Below, one piece after another: positions 46,887 to 56,047 of a DNA stretch of 64,000 bases; the first letter of the stretch is position 1, and each line of letters starts with the position of its first letter. The stretch lies in assembly GCF_017168255.1 (NCBI RefSeq), contig NZ_JABFAP010000001.1:2375350-2439349 (forward strand), written 5' to 3'. This DNA comes from Agrococcus sp. KRD186 (GTDB taxonomy: Bacteria; Actinomycetota; Actinomycetes; Actinomycetales; Microbacteriaceae). The notes under the pieces were generated by a model. That model was not told the origin of the DNA, made no database searches, and saw only the letters and a program-made list of their open reading frames with translations. Made by a program: the position numbers and the translations under genes.

Positions 46887-47141
46887 ATGGCTGGCAAGCC
46901 GCAGAACCGCAAGCCGCGGGCCCCGAAGGGCGGAAAGCCCCTCGCTCCGGCGAAGGCGATCAGGGTTGGCGTCATCGACTGGAAAGACGTCGCGACGCTC
47001 AAGAAGTTCATCTCGGAGCGCGGCAAGATCCGCGCCCGTCGCATCACCGGCGTGTCGGTGCAGGAGCAGCGTCTGATCGCGAAGGCGATCAAGAACGCAC
47101 GTGAGATGGCGCTCCTGCCCTACTCGGGCGCCGGACGCTGA
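46887..47141 (+). CDS. rpsR: 30S ribosomal protein S18
   Basis: An 84-aa basic protein with the S18 core [20 protein letters not shown] and [29 protein letters not shown] precedes the ATG. No zinc-binding CxxC, so it is the zinc-independent form. Binds S6 on the small-subunit platform. Confidence 0.97.
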   Translation: MAGKPQNRKPRAPKGGKPLAPAKAIRVGVIDWKDVATLKKFISERGKIRARRITGVSVQEQRLIAKAIKNAREMALLPYSGAGR

Positions 47142-47154
47142 GGGGGCTGACGCA

Positions 47155-47607
47155 ATGGCAAAGGTCATTCTGACGAACGAGGTCTCCGGCCTCGGCTCCG
47201 CTGGTGACGTCGTCGAGGTCAAGAACGGCTTCGCACGCAACTACCTCGTGCCCCAGGGCCTCGCCGTCGGCTGGACGCGCGGCGGCGAGAAGCAGGTCGA
47301 CGCCATCAAGGCCGGCCGTGCGGCTCGCGAGCACGCCACGATCGAGGAGGCGCAGGATCTGCGCGCCCGCCTCGAGGCGAACCCCGTGACGCTGCCGGCC
47401 AAGGCCGGCGCCGAGGGCCGCCTCTTCGGCTCGATCCAGACGAAGGACATCGCTGAGGCCGTCGAGGCCGCCGGTCACGGCAGCCTCGACAAGCGCGTCA
47501 TCGAGATCCCGACGCCGATCCGCTCGGTGGGCGACCACACGGCTGTCGCTCGCCTGCGCGACGAGATCGTCGCCACGATCACCCTCAAGGTGGTCGCCGC
47601 GAAGTAG
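47155..47607 (+). CDS. rplI: 50S ribosomal protein L9
   Basis: A 150-aa two-domain protein joined by a long helix. The N-terminal signature [21 protein letters not shown] is complete. ATG at 47155, 13 nt after rpsR. Last gene of the operon; a strong terminator follows. Confidence 0.97.
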   Translation: MAKVILTNEVSGLGSAGDVVEVKNGFARNYLVPQGLAVGWTRGGEKQVDAIKAGRAAREHATIEEAQDLRARLEANPVTLPAKAGAEGRLFGSIQTKDIAEAVEAAGHGSLDKRVIEIPTPIRSVGDHTAVARLRDEIVATITLKVVAAK

Positions 47608-47624
47608 TTCGCGACGAACGAGTC

Positions 47625-47657
47625 GAGGGCCCGCATCCGTCATGGATGCGGGCCCTC
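47625..47657 (+). terminator. Terminator after rplI
   Basis: A perfect 14-bp stem (GAGGGCCCGCATCC and complement) with a 5-nt loop, 17 nt after the rplI stop, followed by a T/C-rich run. Confidence 0.9.
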
Positions 47658-48004
47658 TGCTCGTTCTGCACGAGGGCGGATGCGTGTCAAACCCTCATGG
47701 GGGACGACAACCTTCAACGTGCAGTTCAGTCTTCTGTTTCCCCACCGCCTGTGGAATCGAGAATGCCCGGTCAGAGTGGCTTTACGGCCCTTTCCTGATC
47801 GCGATCCCACAGGTCTATGCACAGGCCTTCGGCGCGTCGGAGCCCGGTTCGCACGGCGTTGTCCACAGTCCTCCACAGCGTTCTCCACAGGGCGATTCGA
47901 CGCGCGCCTCAGCGACTCCTAGCCTGTGCGAGGCTCCCTCTCTCGATCGCCATGCTCGATCGCTGTGGGTGGAGTGCGGCATCGTCGAGTCGAAGGGAGC
48001 AGCG
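47658..48004. promoter_or_regulatory. dnaB upstream region with DnaA-box cluster
   Basis: No gene is seen in this stretch. It holds TTGTCCACA (47859-47867, perfect), TCCTCCACA (47869-47877) and TTCTCCACA (47881-47889) in the same orientation, and at 47714-47728 the inverse of the 15-mer found in the dnaA-dnaN spacer. The next gene, dnaB, starts at 48005 with GAAGGGAGC upstream. Confidence 0.6.
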
Positions 48005-49465
<1,461 letters not shown>

Positions 49466-49471
49466 GGCGAT

Positions 49472-49492
49472 CCTGCTAGCATTGCTAGCAGG
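49472..49492. promoter_or_regulatory. Inverted-repeat operator of the FitAB pair
   Basis: CCTGCTAGCA and TGCTAGCAGG flank one T, a perfect 10-bp inverted repeat just before the Shine-Dalgarno site. It includes TAGCAT, a possible -10, so the antitoxin would block RNA polymerase. Confidence 0.7.
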
Positions 49493-49502
49493 AGGTGCGA
49501 CG

Positions 49503-49730
49503 ATGGCGACCTTGACGATCCGAAACCTGTCTGAGCAGACGCGGCGTGCACTCAAGGCTCGCGCCGCAGAGCATGATCGGTCGATGGAGGCCGAGGTGCG
49601 CGAGATCCTCGACGATGCGGTCGGCGTGCGGGTCGATTTCATCCAGGGTTGGCTCGGCGACGTCGATCAGCTCCAGCTCGAGTTCACGCCTCCTGAGCGT
49701 GCGCTTCCGCGCCCTGTGGACTTCCCGTGA
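49503..49730 (+). CDS. FitA/VapB-type ribbon-helix-helix antitoxin
   Basis: A 75-aa antitoxin. The N-terminus MATLTIRNLSEQTRRALKAR and AEHDRSMEAEVREILDDAV is the FitA-like RHH domain that binds DNA; the C-terminal part (FIQGWLGDVDQLQLEF) should wrap the toxin. It overlaps the toxin start (GTGA). A palindromic operator lies 10 nt upstream. Confidence 0.9.
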   Translation: MATLTIRNLSEQTRRALKARAAEHDRSMEAEVREILDDAVGVRVDFIQGWLGDVDQLQLEFTPPERALPRPVDFP

Positions 49731-50146
49731 TCGTCGTTGACACGAACGTGCTCTCCGAGCCGTTGCGGCCGAGGCCCGATCCTGGCGTCATCGAGTGGCT
49801 GGGTGAGCACGCCGACCGTGCTGCGATCACAGCGATCACCCTCGCGGAGCTCCAGTTCGGTGTGCAGCGACTGGCCGCTGGACGACGACGCGATGCGCTG
49901 CAGGCCGCGATCGATCGGATGGAGGAGGCCGCGGCCGACCGTCTGCTGAGCTTCGATCGCGCCGCGGCTCGTCGTTGGGGTTCGCTGCGCGCCGAGCGCG
50001 AGCGGCTCGGTCGGCCCATGAGCGTCGAGGACGGGATGATCGCCGCCATCTGCCTCGCCGGTGGGCACGACCTCGCGACGCGCAATCGTGCGGACTTCGA
50101 CGGACTCGGCATCACGCTGCACGACCCGTGGCAGCCGCGCGGCTGA
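49727..50146 (+). CDS. PIN-domain toxin, FitB/VapC type
   Basis: A 139-aa PIN-domain ribonuclease. The acidic site is complete: Asp5 (VDTNVLSE), Glu41 (TLAELQFG), Asp102 (SVEDGMIAA) and Asp123/125 (RNRADFDG). VapC toxins cut tRNA or rRNA; the target here is not known. GTG start overlapping the antitoxin stop shows the usual coupling. The pair directly follows dnaB and looks acquired. Confidence 0.92.
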   Translation: MIVVDTNVLSEPLRPRPDPGVIEWLGEHADRAAITAITLAELQFGVQRLAAGRRRDALQAAIDRMEEAAADRLLSFDRAAARRWGSLRAERERLGRPMSVEDGMIAAICLAGGHDLATRNRADFDGLGITLHDPWQPRG

Positions 50147-50188
50147 GAGCGGTACTGATCGATGCCGCCCTGCGCGGGTCCGCAGGGG

Positions 50189-50602
50189 TCAGGCGGTGGC
50201 GACGACTCGCAGCGTGCACGTGCGGGCAGCGTCGCTCAGCATGGCGTCGACGGACTCGGGGCTGTACGAGTACTTGCGGCGCAGCTCGTCGTCGATCTGC
50301 TGCTGGATCTCGTCGTCGACGGGCACGTATTCGGTCGCGACCGTCTCCCGCGGCAGCTCCAGCGCGGCGTCGCGGTCGCGCTCCGCGATCGATCCGTCGG
50401 CGAGCGCGAACGCGACCGGCCGGCCCGCTCGCACGTGGCGATACCACCAGGCCTCTGGTCCGTTGACCGATCGCACATAGGGCACGCCATCCACGACCAT
50501 CGACCAGATCGGCGTGGCGGTCGGCTCGCCGTCGGCCCTCGTCGTCACGACGGCGACGACATGCGTCTCATCCAGCACCTGCACCACGTCATCGAAGCTC
50601 AT
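50189..50602 (-). CDS. DUF2255 / PNPOx-like split-barrel protein
   Basis: A 137-aa protein with a split-barrel core (THVVAVVTTRADGEPTATPI; VDGVPYVRSVNGPEAWWYRH), as in DUF2255 and pyridoxamine-phosphate oxidase-like flavin-binding families. Such proteins often bind FMN or F420; the ligand is not readable. ATG at 50600-50602. A terminator lies upstream, separating it from the HesB-like gene. Confidence 0.72.
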   Translation of the reverse strand: MSFDDVVQVLDETHVVAVVTTRADGEPTATPIWSMVVDGVPYVRSVNGPEAWWYRHVRAGRPVAFALADGSIAERDRDAALELPRETVATEYVPVDDEIQQQIDDELRRKYSYSPESVDAMLSDAARTCTLRVVATA

Positions 50603-50637
50603 GCCCCCGACGCTACCGCTCGAGCGACGCACAGCAA

Positions 50638-50663
50638 TGCCCCCGGTCGCCTGACCGGGGGCA
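50638..50663. terminator. Terminator after the HesB-like gene
   Basis: An 11-bp perfect stem (TGCCCCCGGTC and complement) with a 4-nt loop, 13 nt beyond the HesB-like stop on the minus strand. Confidence 0.85.
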
Positions 50664-50676
50664 CCGCGATTCGGGA

Positions 50677-50958
50677 CTACTCCTGCTGGCCGATGGCGAA
50701 GTCGACTCGCCCATCGGGCTGGGCGGATGCGTCGAGCACCTTGTCGTCGAGCGCGATCGCGGCCTGCGGGTCGAGGAAGACCTTCGCGCCGGCTGACTCG
50801 ACGACCTGGTCCTCGCCCTCCGGCTGATTGGCGACGGCGACGTTGAGGCCGGAGCCCTCGATGTCCTGGGAGATCCGGATGCCGCCGGTCTGCGGCGCCT
50901 GCGCGCCATCGACGATGCCGGTGATCACGGTCTGGGCGTTCTCGGTCAAGGTGAGCAT
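50677..50958 (-). CDS. HesB/IscA-like protein without cysteines
   Basis: A 93-aa protein whose fold follows A-type iron-sulfur carriers (LTLTENAQTVITGIVD; GGIRISQDI; SAGAKVFLDPQAAIALDDKV). The three cysteines that hold the cluster in IscA/ErpA are all missing; the sequence has no cysteine at all. It thus cannot carry a cluster in the standard way. Good ribosome site GGAAGGAGCG before the ATG at 50958. Confidence 0.82.
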   Translation of the reverse strand: MLTLTENAQTVITGIVDGAQAPQTGGIRISQDIEGSGLNVAVANQPEGEDQVVESAGAKVFLDPQAAIALDDKVLDASAQPDGRVDFAIGQQE

Positions 50959-51100
50959 GGCGCTCCTTCCGGTCGGTGAGTCCGCCACGATGCCGTGCCT
51001 GCGCGGGTCCCCGCAACCTCCGTTCGCCGTCGGCGTTGCCGCGGGGTCCGCGCGTGTCGTGCCGGAGGGAATCGCGGCCGCACCCTGACAGACTGGCCGC

Positions 51101-52174
51101 ATGCCCATTGACCAAGAGGCGCGTGTCGCCGTCTACATCGACTTCGACAACATCCTCATCTCGCGCTACGACCAGATCCACGGCCGCGGCGCCTTCCACG
51201 CCGACAAGGTGCGCACGCTGCCCGCCGACGGCCGCGACTCCAAGGTGCGCACCCGCTTCCAGCAGGCGACCGTCGACCTCGGTGCCATCATCGACTACGC
51301 CTCGAGCTTCGGCTCGATCGTGCTCAGCCGCGCCTACGCCGACTGGTCGGTGCCGGCGCACGCCGCCTACCGCGACCAGCTGCTCGCCCGCGCCGTCGAC
51401 CTGGTGCAGATGTTCCCCACCACCCGATCGCTGAAGAACGGCGCCGATATCCGCCTCGCGATCGACGTGGTCGAGGACCTCTTCCGCCTCGAGGCCATCA
51501 CGCACGTCGTGATCGTCGCCGGCGACAGCGACTACATCGCACTCGCCCAGCGCGCGAAGCGCCTCGGCAGCTACGTCGTCGGCATCGGCGTGGCCGGCAG
51601 CACCTCGAAGTCGCTCGCCGCCGCCTGCGACGAGTTCGCCGACTACGACGCCCTGCCGGGCATCGAGCCGGTGCAGCTCGAGGAGCCCGAGCCCGACCCC
51701 CAGCCGGCAGCAGCAGCGCCCACCGCCGCGAAGGGCAGCCGACGGGGCCGCGGCAAGGGCTCGAAGCAGTCGGAGACCGACGCAGCAGCGTCGCCGACCG
51801 AGGCGGCAGCGGAGGCAGCAGCGGCAGAGGCTTCCACCGACGAGCCGGCCGCCCCGGCCCCGGCACGTCGCAGCCGCCGCGCCACCAGCGCGTCGGTCGC
51901 CTCCGAGCAGGACGAGGTGGCGATGACGCCCGACCAGCGCGGCGACGCAGCCACCGGCCTGCTCGAGCGTGCCCTGCGCATCCTGCACCAGAAGACCGAC
52001 GACGAGTGGCTGCACGCCAACGTCGTGAAGGAGCAGATGAAGCGCATGGACCCGGTCTTCAACGAGAAGTCGCTGGGCCACAAGTCGTTCACCGACTTCA
52101 TCACCGCCCGCGACAGCCTGGTCGACATGCGCGAAGAGGGGCAGGCGCGCTTGCTGCAGCTCAAGGACGCCTGA
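51101..52174 (+). CDS. NYN-domain RNase-like protein with C-terminal OST-HTH/LOTUS domain
   Basis: A 357-aa protein. The N-terminal NYN/LabA (DUF88) domain has the PIN-like acidic sites VYIDFDN (Asp14, Asp16), NGADIRLAIDVVEDL and IVAGDSDYIAL. A long Ala/Pro/Ser-rich, partly basic linker (about 195-280) follows, then an OST-HTH/LOTUS-like RNA-binding domain (about 285-357, LHANVVKEQMKRMDPVFNEK). This points to an RNA-processing role; the target is unknown. Monocistronic, ended by a very long hairpin. Confidence 0.85.
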   Translation: MPIDQEARVAVYIDFDNILISRYDQIHGRGAFHADKVRTLPADGRDSKVRTRFQQATVDLGAIIDYASSFGSIVLSRAYADWSVPAHAAYRDQLLARAVDLVQMFPTTRSLKNGADIRLAIDVVEDLFRLEAITHVVIVAGDSDYIALAQRAKRLGSYVVGIGVAGSTSKSLAAACDEFADYDALPGIEPVQLEEPEPDPQPAAAAPTAAKGSRRGRGKGSKQSETDAAASPTEAAAEAAAAEASTDEPAAPAPARRSRRATSASVASEQDEVAMTPDQRGDAATGLLERALRILHQKTDDEWLHANVVKEQMKRMDPVFNEKSLGHKSFTDFITARDSLVDMREEGQARLLQLKDA

Positions 52175-52184
52175 GCCGAGCCCT

Positions 52185-52238
52185 GCCGCACGCGAAGAGG
52201 TGCCCCGCCGATCGGCGGGGCACCTCTTCGCGTGCGGC
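52185..52238. terminator. Perfect 54-bp palindrome, bidirectional terminator
   Basis: Two 27-nt arms match without a mismatch and without spacer (center between 52211 and 52212). It lies 10 nt after the NYN gene and 8 nt from the stop of the convergent repeat-protein gene. Strong terminator, unusually long. Confidence 0.88.
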
Positions 52239-52246
52239 GGTTCGCG

Positions 52247-52636
52247 TCAGTCGACGGAGCCCGCGGACTGCGCCGACGCCGGGGAATTCGCGGAGGGCAC
52301 CGAGACGGGCGACTGGGCCGAGGGCGCCGAGACCGGCGACTGGGCGGAGGTCGCGCTGGGGGCTGACTGGACGGACTGCGCCGACTGGACGGACTGCGCC
52401 GACTGCGCGGACTGGGCCGAGATGACCGAGGCGTGGTCGTCGGTGGCCGTGATGGCCACGGTGCCGCGCTCGAGCAGGTCGCCGCGCACCTGGCTGGCCT
52501 CGACGACGCTGCCCTCGGCGTCGCGCAGCTCGACGGCGTTCGCGACGCCCGCCGCGCTGGTGGCGATGGCGCCGAGGCCGAGCACGCTGAGACTGCCGAC
52601 TGCGATCCACTTGTTCTTCACGGGGTTCCTCCTCAT
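52247..52636 (-). CDS. Secreted protein with Ser-Ala-Gln repeat tail
   Basis: A 129-aa protein. A basic N-terminus and hydrophobic segment (WIAVGSLSVLGLGAIATSAA) end in a likely signal-peptidase site AVANA-like (GVANA). A short globular part (ELRDAEGSVVEASQVRGDLL) precedes a low-complexity tail of about 55 residues built from SAQ, SVQ, SPV and SAPS units. No LPxTG-like signal is present. I recognise no family. A GTCCTGG-derived site (AGGA on the minus strand) precedes the ATG at 52634-52636. Confidence 0.72.
   Translation of the reverse strand: MRRNPVKNKWIAVGSLSVLGLGAIATSAAGVANAVELRDAEGSVVEASQVRGDLLERGTVAITATDDHASVISAQSAQSAQSVQSAQSVQSAPSATSAQSPVSAPSAQSPVSVPSANSPASAQSAGSVD
52253..52420. repeat. 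Intragenic tandem repeats coding the Ser-Ala-Gln tail
   Basis: Reiterated 12-18-nt units such as GACTGCGCCGACTGGACG and GGCGACTGGGCCGAG. Length may vary between strains by slippage. Confidence 0.65.
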
Positions 52637-52780
52637 GCTTGGGTCCTGGTTGCTCCCGGGCTGGCTGCGTTGACACTCACTCTGCCGACCGCCCGTGAGG
52701 CGCCGAGGAGGGGAATGTGAGAGCCCTCTCACACAGGATCTGGCGTTTCGGACGTCGGTGGCCGAGTGCACACTGTTCCC

Positions 52781-53701
52781 ATGCCTGAGCTTCCCGAGGT
52801 GGAGGCGCTCGCCGCCGATCTGGGCGAGCGGCTGCGGGGCCGTGCGATCCGCCGGGTCGACGTGACGGAGATCGCCGCGCTCAAGACCTACGACCCATCC
52901 GTCGACGCCCTGCGCGGCACGACCGTCACCGGCACCGGCCGGCGCGGCAAGCATCTGCTGCTGTCGGTCGACAGCGGCCTGCACGTGGTCATCCAGCTCG
53001 CCCGCTCCGGCTGGATCCGCTGGCGCGAGGCATCGCCGCGGCCGACGGCCGGCCGCGGCAGGGGTCCACTGGCAGCCAGGGTGATGCTCGAGCCTCCTGG
53101 GGCGTCCGGGCAGCCCGGTGACCGGCAGCCCGGTGCCGAGCTGGGCGGCGACGGCTTCGACATCACCGAGCAGGCGACGCACAAGCGGCTCGCGATCCAC
53201 GTGGTGCGGCACCCCGACCAGGTCATGTCGATCGCGACGCTCGGGCCCGAGCCGCTCGACGATGCCTTCACCGAGGAGCGCTTCGCTGCCGTGCTCGCCC
53301 ACGCCGGGCGCGCGCAGATCAAGGGCGTGCTGCGCGACCAGCGGCGCGTCGCGGGCATCGGCAACGCCTACTCCGACGAGATCCTGCACGCGGCGAGGAT
53401 GTCGCCGTTCCACCCGGCCTCCATGCCGTCCGATGATGTCGTCCGGCTCTACGCGGCGCTGCGGCAGGTGCTCGGCGAGGCGGTCGAGCGCGCGATGGGC
53501 GTCACGGCCGCGTCGCTGAAGGCCGAGAAGCGGCAGGGCCTGCGCGTGCACGGCCGCAAAGGCGAGGCGTGCCCGGTGTGCGGCGACACCGTGCGGCAGG
53601 TGATCTACGCCGACTCGACCTTCGAGTACTGCGCCACCTGCCAGACCGGCGGCAAGCCGCTCGCCGACCGGGTGTTGTCGCGGCTCGGCGTGCGGCGCTG
53701 A
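52781..53701 (+). CDS. Formamidopyrimidine-DNA glycosylase family protein
   Basis: A 306-aa base-excision repair enzyme (Fpg/Nei). It begins MPELPEVEAL with catalytic Pro2 and Glu3; GIGNAYSDEILH is the helix-2-turn-helix; the C-terminal zinc finger is CPVCG...CATCQTGG. About 25 extra residues (near 95-120, Gly/Pro/Gln-rich) are inserted in the N-terminal domain. The ATG at 52781 is fixed by the need for Pro2. Whether it prefers oxidised purines (MutM) or pyrimidines (Nei) is not clear. Confidence 0.9.
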   Translation: MPELPEVEALAADLGERLRGRAIRRVDVTEIAALKTYDPSVDALRGTTVTGTGRRGKHLLLSVDSGLHVVIQLARSGWIRWREASPRPTAGRGRGPLAARVMLEPPGASGQPGDRQPGAELGGDGFDITEQATHKRLAIHVVRHPDQVMSIATLGPEPLDDAFTEERFAAVLAHAGRAQIKGVLRDQRRVAGIGNAYSDEILHAARMSPFHPASMPSDDVVRLYAALRQVLGEAVERAMGVTAASLKAEKRQGLRVHGRKGEACPVCGDTVRQVIYADSTFEYCATCQTGGKPLADRVLSRLGVRR

Positions 53702-55063
53702 CTACGCCAGCTCGCCCAGCACCTCGTTGAGCGCCTCGGTCGACGACGGATGCGTCCAGATGCCGTCGCGCAGCTCGGCGGCGGTCACGCCGGCGCGCAT
53801 CGCCAGTGCGACGAGGTTGATGACCTCCTGCGCGTCGACGGTGTGGAGGGCGGCGCCGAGCACCAGATCGCTGTCGGCGTCGACCACCAGCTTGATGATG
53901 CCGTGGGTCTCCTGCACCGCCTTGGGGCGCGGCATGGCGGCGATCTTCACGACCGGCTTGGCGCCGACGAGCACCGAGCGGCCCTGCTCGCGCGCCTCGC
54001 GCTCGGTCAGGCCGACCCTGCCGAGCGGTGGCGTGGTGAAGATCGTGGTCGGCACCGCGACCCGATCGGCTCGGCTGCGACCGGCGTCGCCGGTCAGCTG
54101 CGACTTGACGATGCGGAAGTCGTCGAGCGAGATGGGCGTGAGCTGCTGCCCGCCGTTCACGTCGCCCACCGCCCAGACGCGGTCGGCGCTGGTGCGCAGC
54201 CGGTCGTCGACCGTGACGAAGCCGCGCTCGTCGGTCTCGATGCCCCCGGCGGTGAGGTCGAGCTCGGTCGTCGCCGGCGTGCGCCCGGTGGCGAGCAGCA
54301 CCGCCTCCGCCTGCACCTCACCGGCGCTCGTGACCACCGTCGCGACGCTGCCGTCGTCGTCGATGCGGCGGGTCTCGGCATCCGTCATCACCGTGACGCC
54401 CGCATCCGTCAGTGCCTCCTCCATGGAGCCGCGCACGTCGTCGTCCTCCTCGGGCAGGATGCCGGCGCCGCGGGCGATGATCGTCACGGCGCTGCCGAAG
54501 CGCGCGAACATGCTCGCGAACTCGAGCGCGATCGTGCCGGCGCCGACGATCGCGAGCCGCTCGGGCACGGAGCCCAGATGCTGGATCGACGTGGAGTCGT
54601 GCACGCGCGGGCCGTCCTCGCCCGGGATGCCGGGCAGGCGCGGCTCGGTGCCGGTGTTGATCACGACGTGCTCGGCGACGATCTCGAGCTCCTCGTCGCC
54701 GCCGGTCACGCGCACGGTGCGCTCGCCCGTGAACGCGGCCTCGCCGCGCACGAGAGTCACGGCATCGACGGTCGCGAGCAGCTGCCGGTTGGCCTCCCGC
54801 AGCCGGCCGACGACACCGTCGCGCACCGCGATCGCCTGCGCCAGGTAGGTCTCGGGGTCGTCCTCGGGCCGGCGCTGCTCGGCCTGGTGCACGAGCGCCT
54901 TGGTCGGCACGCAGGCGATGTTGATGCAGGTGCCGCCGACCATGGCGTCATCGCGCTCGACCAGCACGACGCGGCGGCCGGCGCTGCCGAGCGCGCGGGC
55001 GAGCGTCTTGCCGCCCTTGCCCCAGCCGACGACCAGCAGGTCGGTCGTGAGGCGCTCGGTCAT
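53702..55063 (-). CDS. RclA-like FAD-dependent pyridine nucleotide-disulfide oxidoreductase
   Basis: A 453-aa flavoprotein. FAD site VVGWGKGGKTLARALG, redox pair Cys46/Cys51 in GGTCINIACVPTK, NAD(P) site IVGAGTIALEFASMF, and C-terminal HPSSTEALNEVL. GKGGKTLA, GDVNGGQQLTPISLDD and PLGRVGLTE closely match E. coli RclA, a copper(II) reductase of hypochlorous-acid defence. Dihydrolipoamide dehydrogenase is less likely. Its ATG overlaps the YciI stop (TGATG). Confidence 0.85.
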   Translation of the reverse strand: MTERLTTDLLVVGWGKGGKTLARALGSAGRRVVLVERDDAMVGGTCINIACVPTKALVHQAEQRRPEDDPETYLAQAIAVRDGVVGRLREANRQLLATVDAVTLVRGEAAFTGERTVRVTGGDEELEIVAEHVVINTGTEPRLPGIPGEDGPRVHDSTSIQHLGSVPERLAIVGAGTIALEFASMFARFGSAVTIIARGAGILPEEDDDVRGSMEEALTDAGVTVMTDAETRRIDDDGSVATVVTSAGEVQAEAVLLATGRTPATTELDLTAGGIETDERGFVTVDDRLRTSADRVWAVGDVNGGQQLTPISLDDFRIVKSQLTGDAGRSRADRVAVPTTIFTTPPLGRVGLTEREAREQGRSVLVGAKPVVKIAAMPRPKAVQETHGIIKLVVDADSDLVLGAALHTVDAQEVINLVALAMRAGVTAAELRDGIWTHPSSTEALNEVLGELA

Positions 55064-55341
55064 CAGTCCCGTCCCGGGATCCCGCCGGTGGCGATCGTCC
55101 ACGGCTGCACCGTGCGCACCTCGACGCCCGGGGCCGAGTAGTACGGGTCGTCCTCGAGTGCGGCCTCGACGACCGCCATGTCGTCGGTGGAGAACAGCAG
55201 CAGCGCGCCGGTCTGGTCCTCGAACGGCCCTCCGGCCAGCAGCACCCCCTGCTCGTGCAGGCTGGCCGCGCGCTCGCGGTGGCCGGGGCGCAGCTCGAGG
55301 CGGGCGGGGTCGTCGGAGAAGGCGAGGATGACAGCGATCAT
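55063..55341 (-). CDS. YciI family protein
   Basis: A 92-aa ferredoxin-like-fold protein of the YCII family (PGHRERAASLHEQGVLLAGG with the conserved His-Asp/Glu pair; ALEDDPYYSAPGVEVRTVQP). YciI-like proteins act in dehydrochlorination or muconolactone-type reactions, but most are uncharacterised. Translationally coupled to the RclA-like gene, so a shared role in chlorine/oxidant defence is possible. Confidence 0.85.
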   Translation of the reverse strand: MIAVILAFSDDPARLELRPGHRERAASLHEQGVLLAGGPFEDQTGALLLFSTDDMAVVEAALEDDPYYSAPGVEVRTVQPWTIATGGIPGRD

Positions 55342-55379
55342 GGCCTCAGCCTATGCATGCGTGCGGTGGGCCGCTGCTG

Positions 55380-55458
55380 AGATGTGCACGCGAGCGATCG
55401 CGGCAGCCCGTGTTCCCGGGGGGGTGGTGCGCGAGGCGACGCCGCGGCGTGCACATCT
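55380..55458. repeat. 79-bp element with 12-bp terminal inverted repeats
   Basis: AGATGTGCACGC (55380-55391) and its exact complement GCGTGCACATCT (55447-55458) flank 55 nt with more GC-rich inverted words. It sits in the gap between two minus-strand genes. Could be a terminator, an operator pair or a small relic element. Confidence 0.5.
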
Positions 55459-55471
55459 TGTATGGCGCGGC

Positions 55472-56047
55472 TCAGGCCGCGACGAGCTCCCTCGCCGATG
55501 CGGCGACCAGCCCGGCGACGCTCTCGCGCAACTCGTCGATCGAGCGGCCGACGAATGCCCGGCCGTCGAGCAGGCGCTGCGACTCGTCGAAGTCGGCGCC
55601 CTCGAACGGCATGCGCACGCCGTCGCCCGAGCGCACGAGGCCGATGTGGTCGAGCACCGCGTGCAGCTGCGCGGCGGCGGAGCGGCCGCCGGCCCAGCCG
55701 TAGGAGACGACGACGGCCTGCTTGCCGACCCACTCGGCCTTCAGGTAGTCGATGGCGTTCTTCAGCGCCGCGGGGTAGCCGGCGTTGTAGTCGGGGGTGA
55801 CGAACACGACGCCGTCGAGGGCGACGATCTGCTCGGCCCAGGCGATGGTGTGCGGGTTCGAGCGCACGCCGGTGGCCGGCGTCATCGCCTCGTCGAGCAG
55901 CGGCAGGCCGATCTCGCGCAGGTCGAGCATGACGGCGTCGGCCCCGGCGGCCTCGACGAGGGTGACGACCTCGTCGGCAACGGTGCGGCCGACGCGCACG
56001 GGGCGGGTGCTGCCGACGATGATGCCGATCTGGGGGCGTGCGGACAT
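55472..56047 (-). CDS. NADPH-dependent FMN reductase family protein
   Basis: A 191-aa flavodoxin-fold protein. GSTRPVRVGRTVADEV holds the FMN phosphate; TPDYNAGYPAALKNAIDYL is the second FMN signature; SYGWAGGRSAAAQL follows. Such enzymes reduce quinones, azo compounds or chromate with NAD(P)H. ATG at 56045-56047. Confidence 0.9.
   Translation of the reverse strand: MSARPQIGIIVGSTRPVRVGRTVADEVVTLVEAAGADAVMLDLREIGLPLLDEAMTPATGVRSNPHTIAWAEQIVALDGVVFVTPDYNAGYPAALKNAIDYLKAEWVGKQAVVVSYGWAGGRSAAAQLHAVLDHIGLVRSGDGVRMPFEGADFDESQRLLDGRAFVGRSIDELRESVAGLVAASARELVAA

Noticed and set aside
47642..48004. N-terminal extension of dnaB to 607 codons
   Set aside because: The extra 121 residues cross the terminator loop and DnaA boxes and lack homology; the ATG at 48005 has a good ribosome site.
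52185..52420. CRISPR array
   Set aside because: The palindrome is single copy and the adjacent repeats are coding tandem units without unique spacers.
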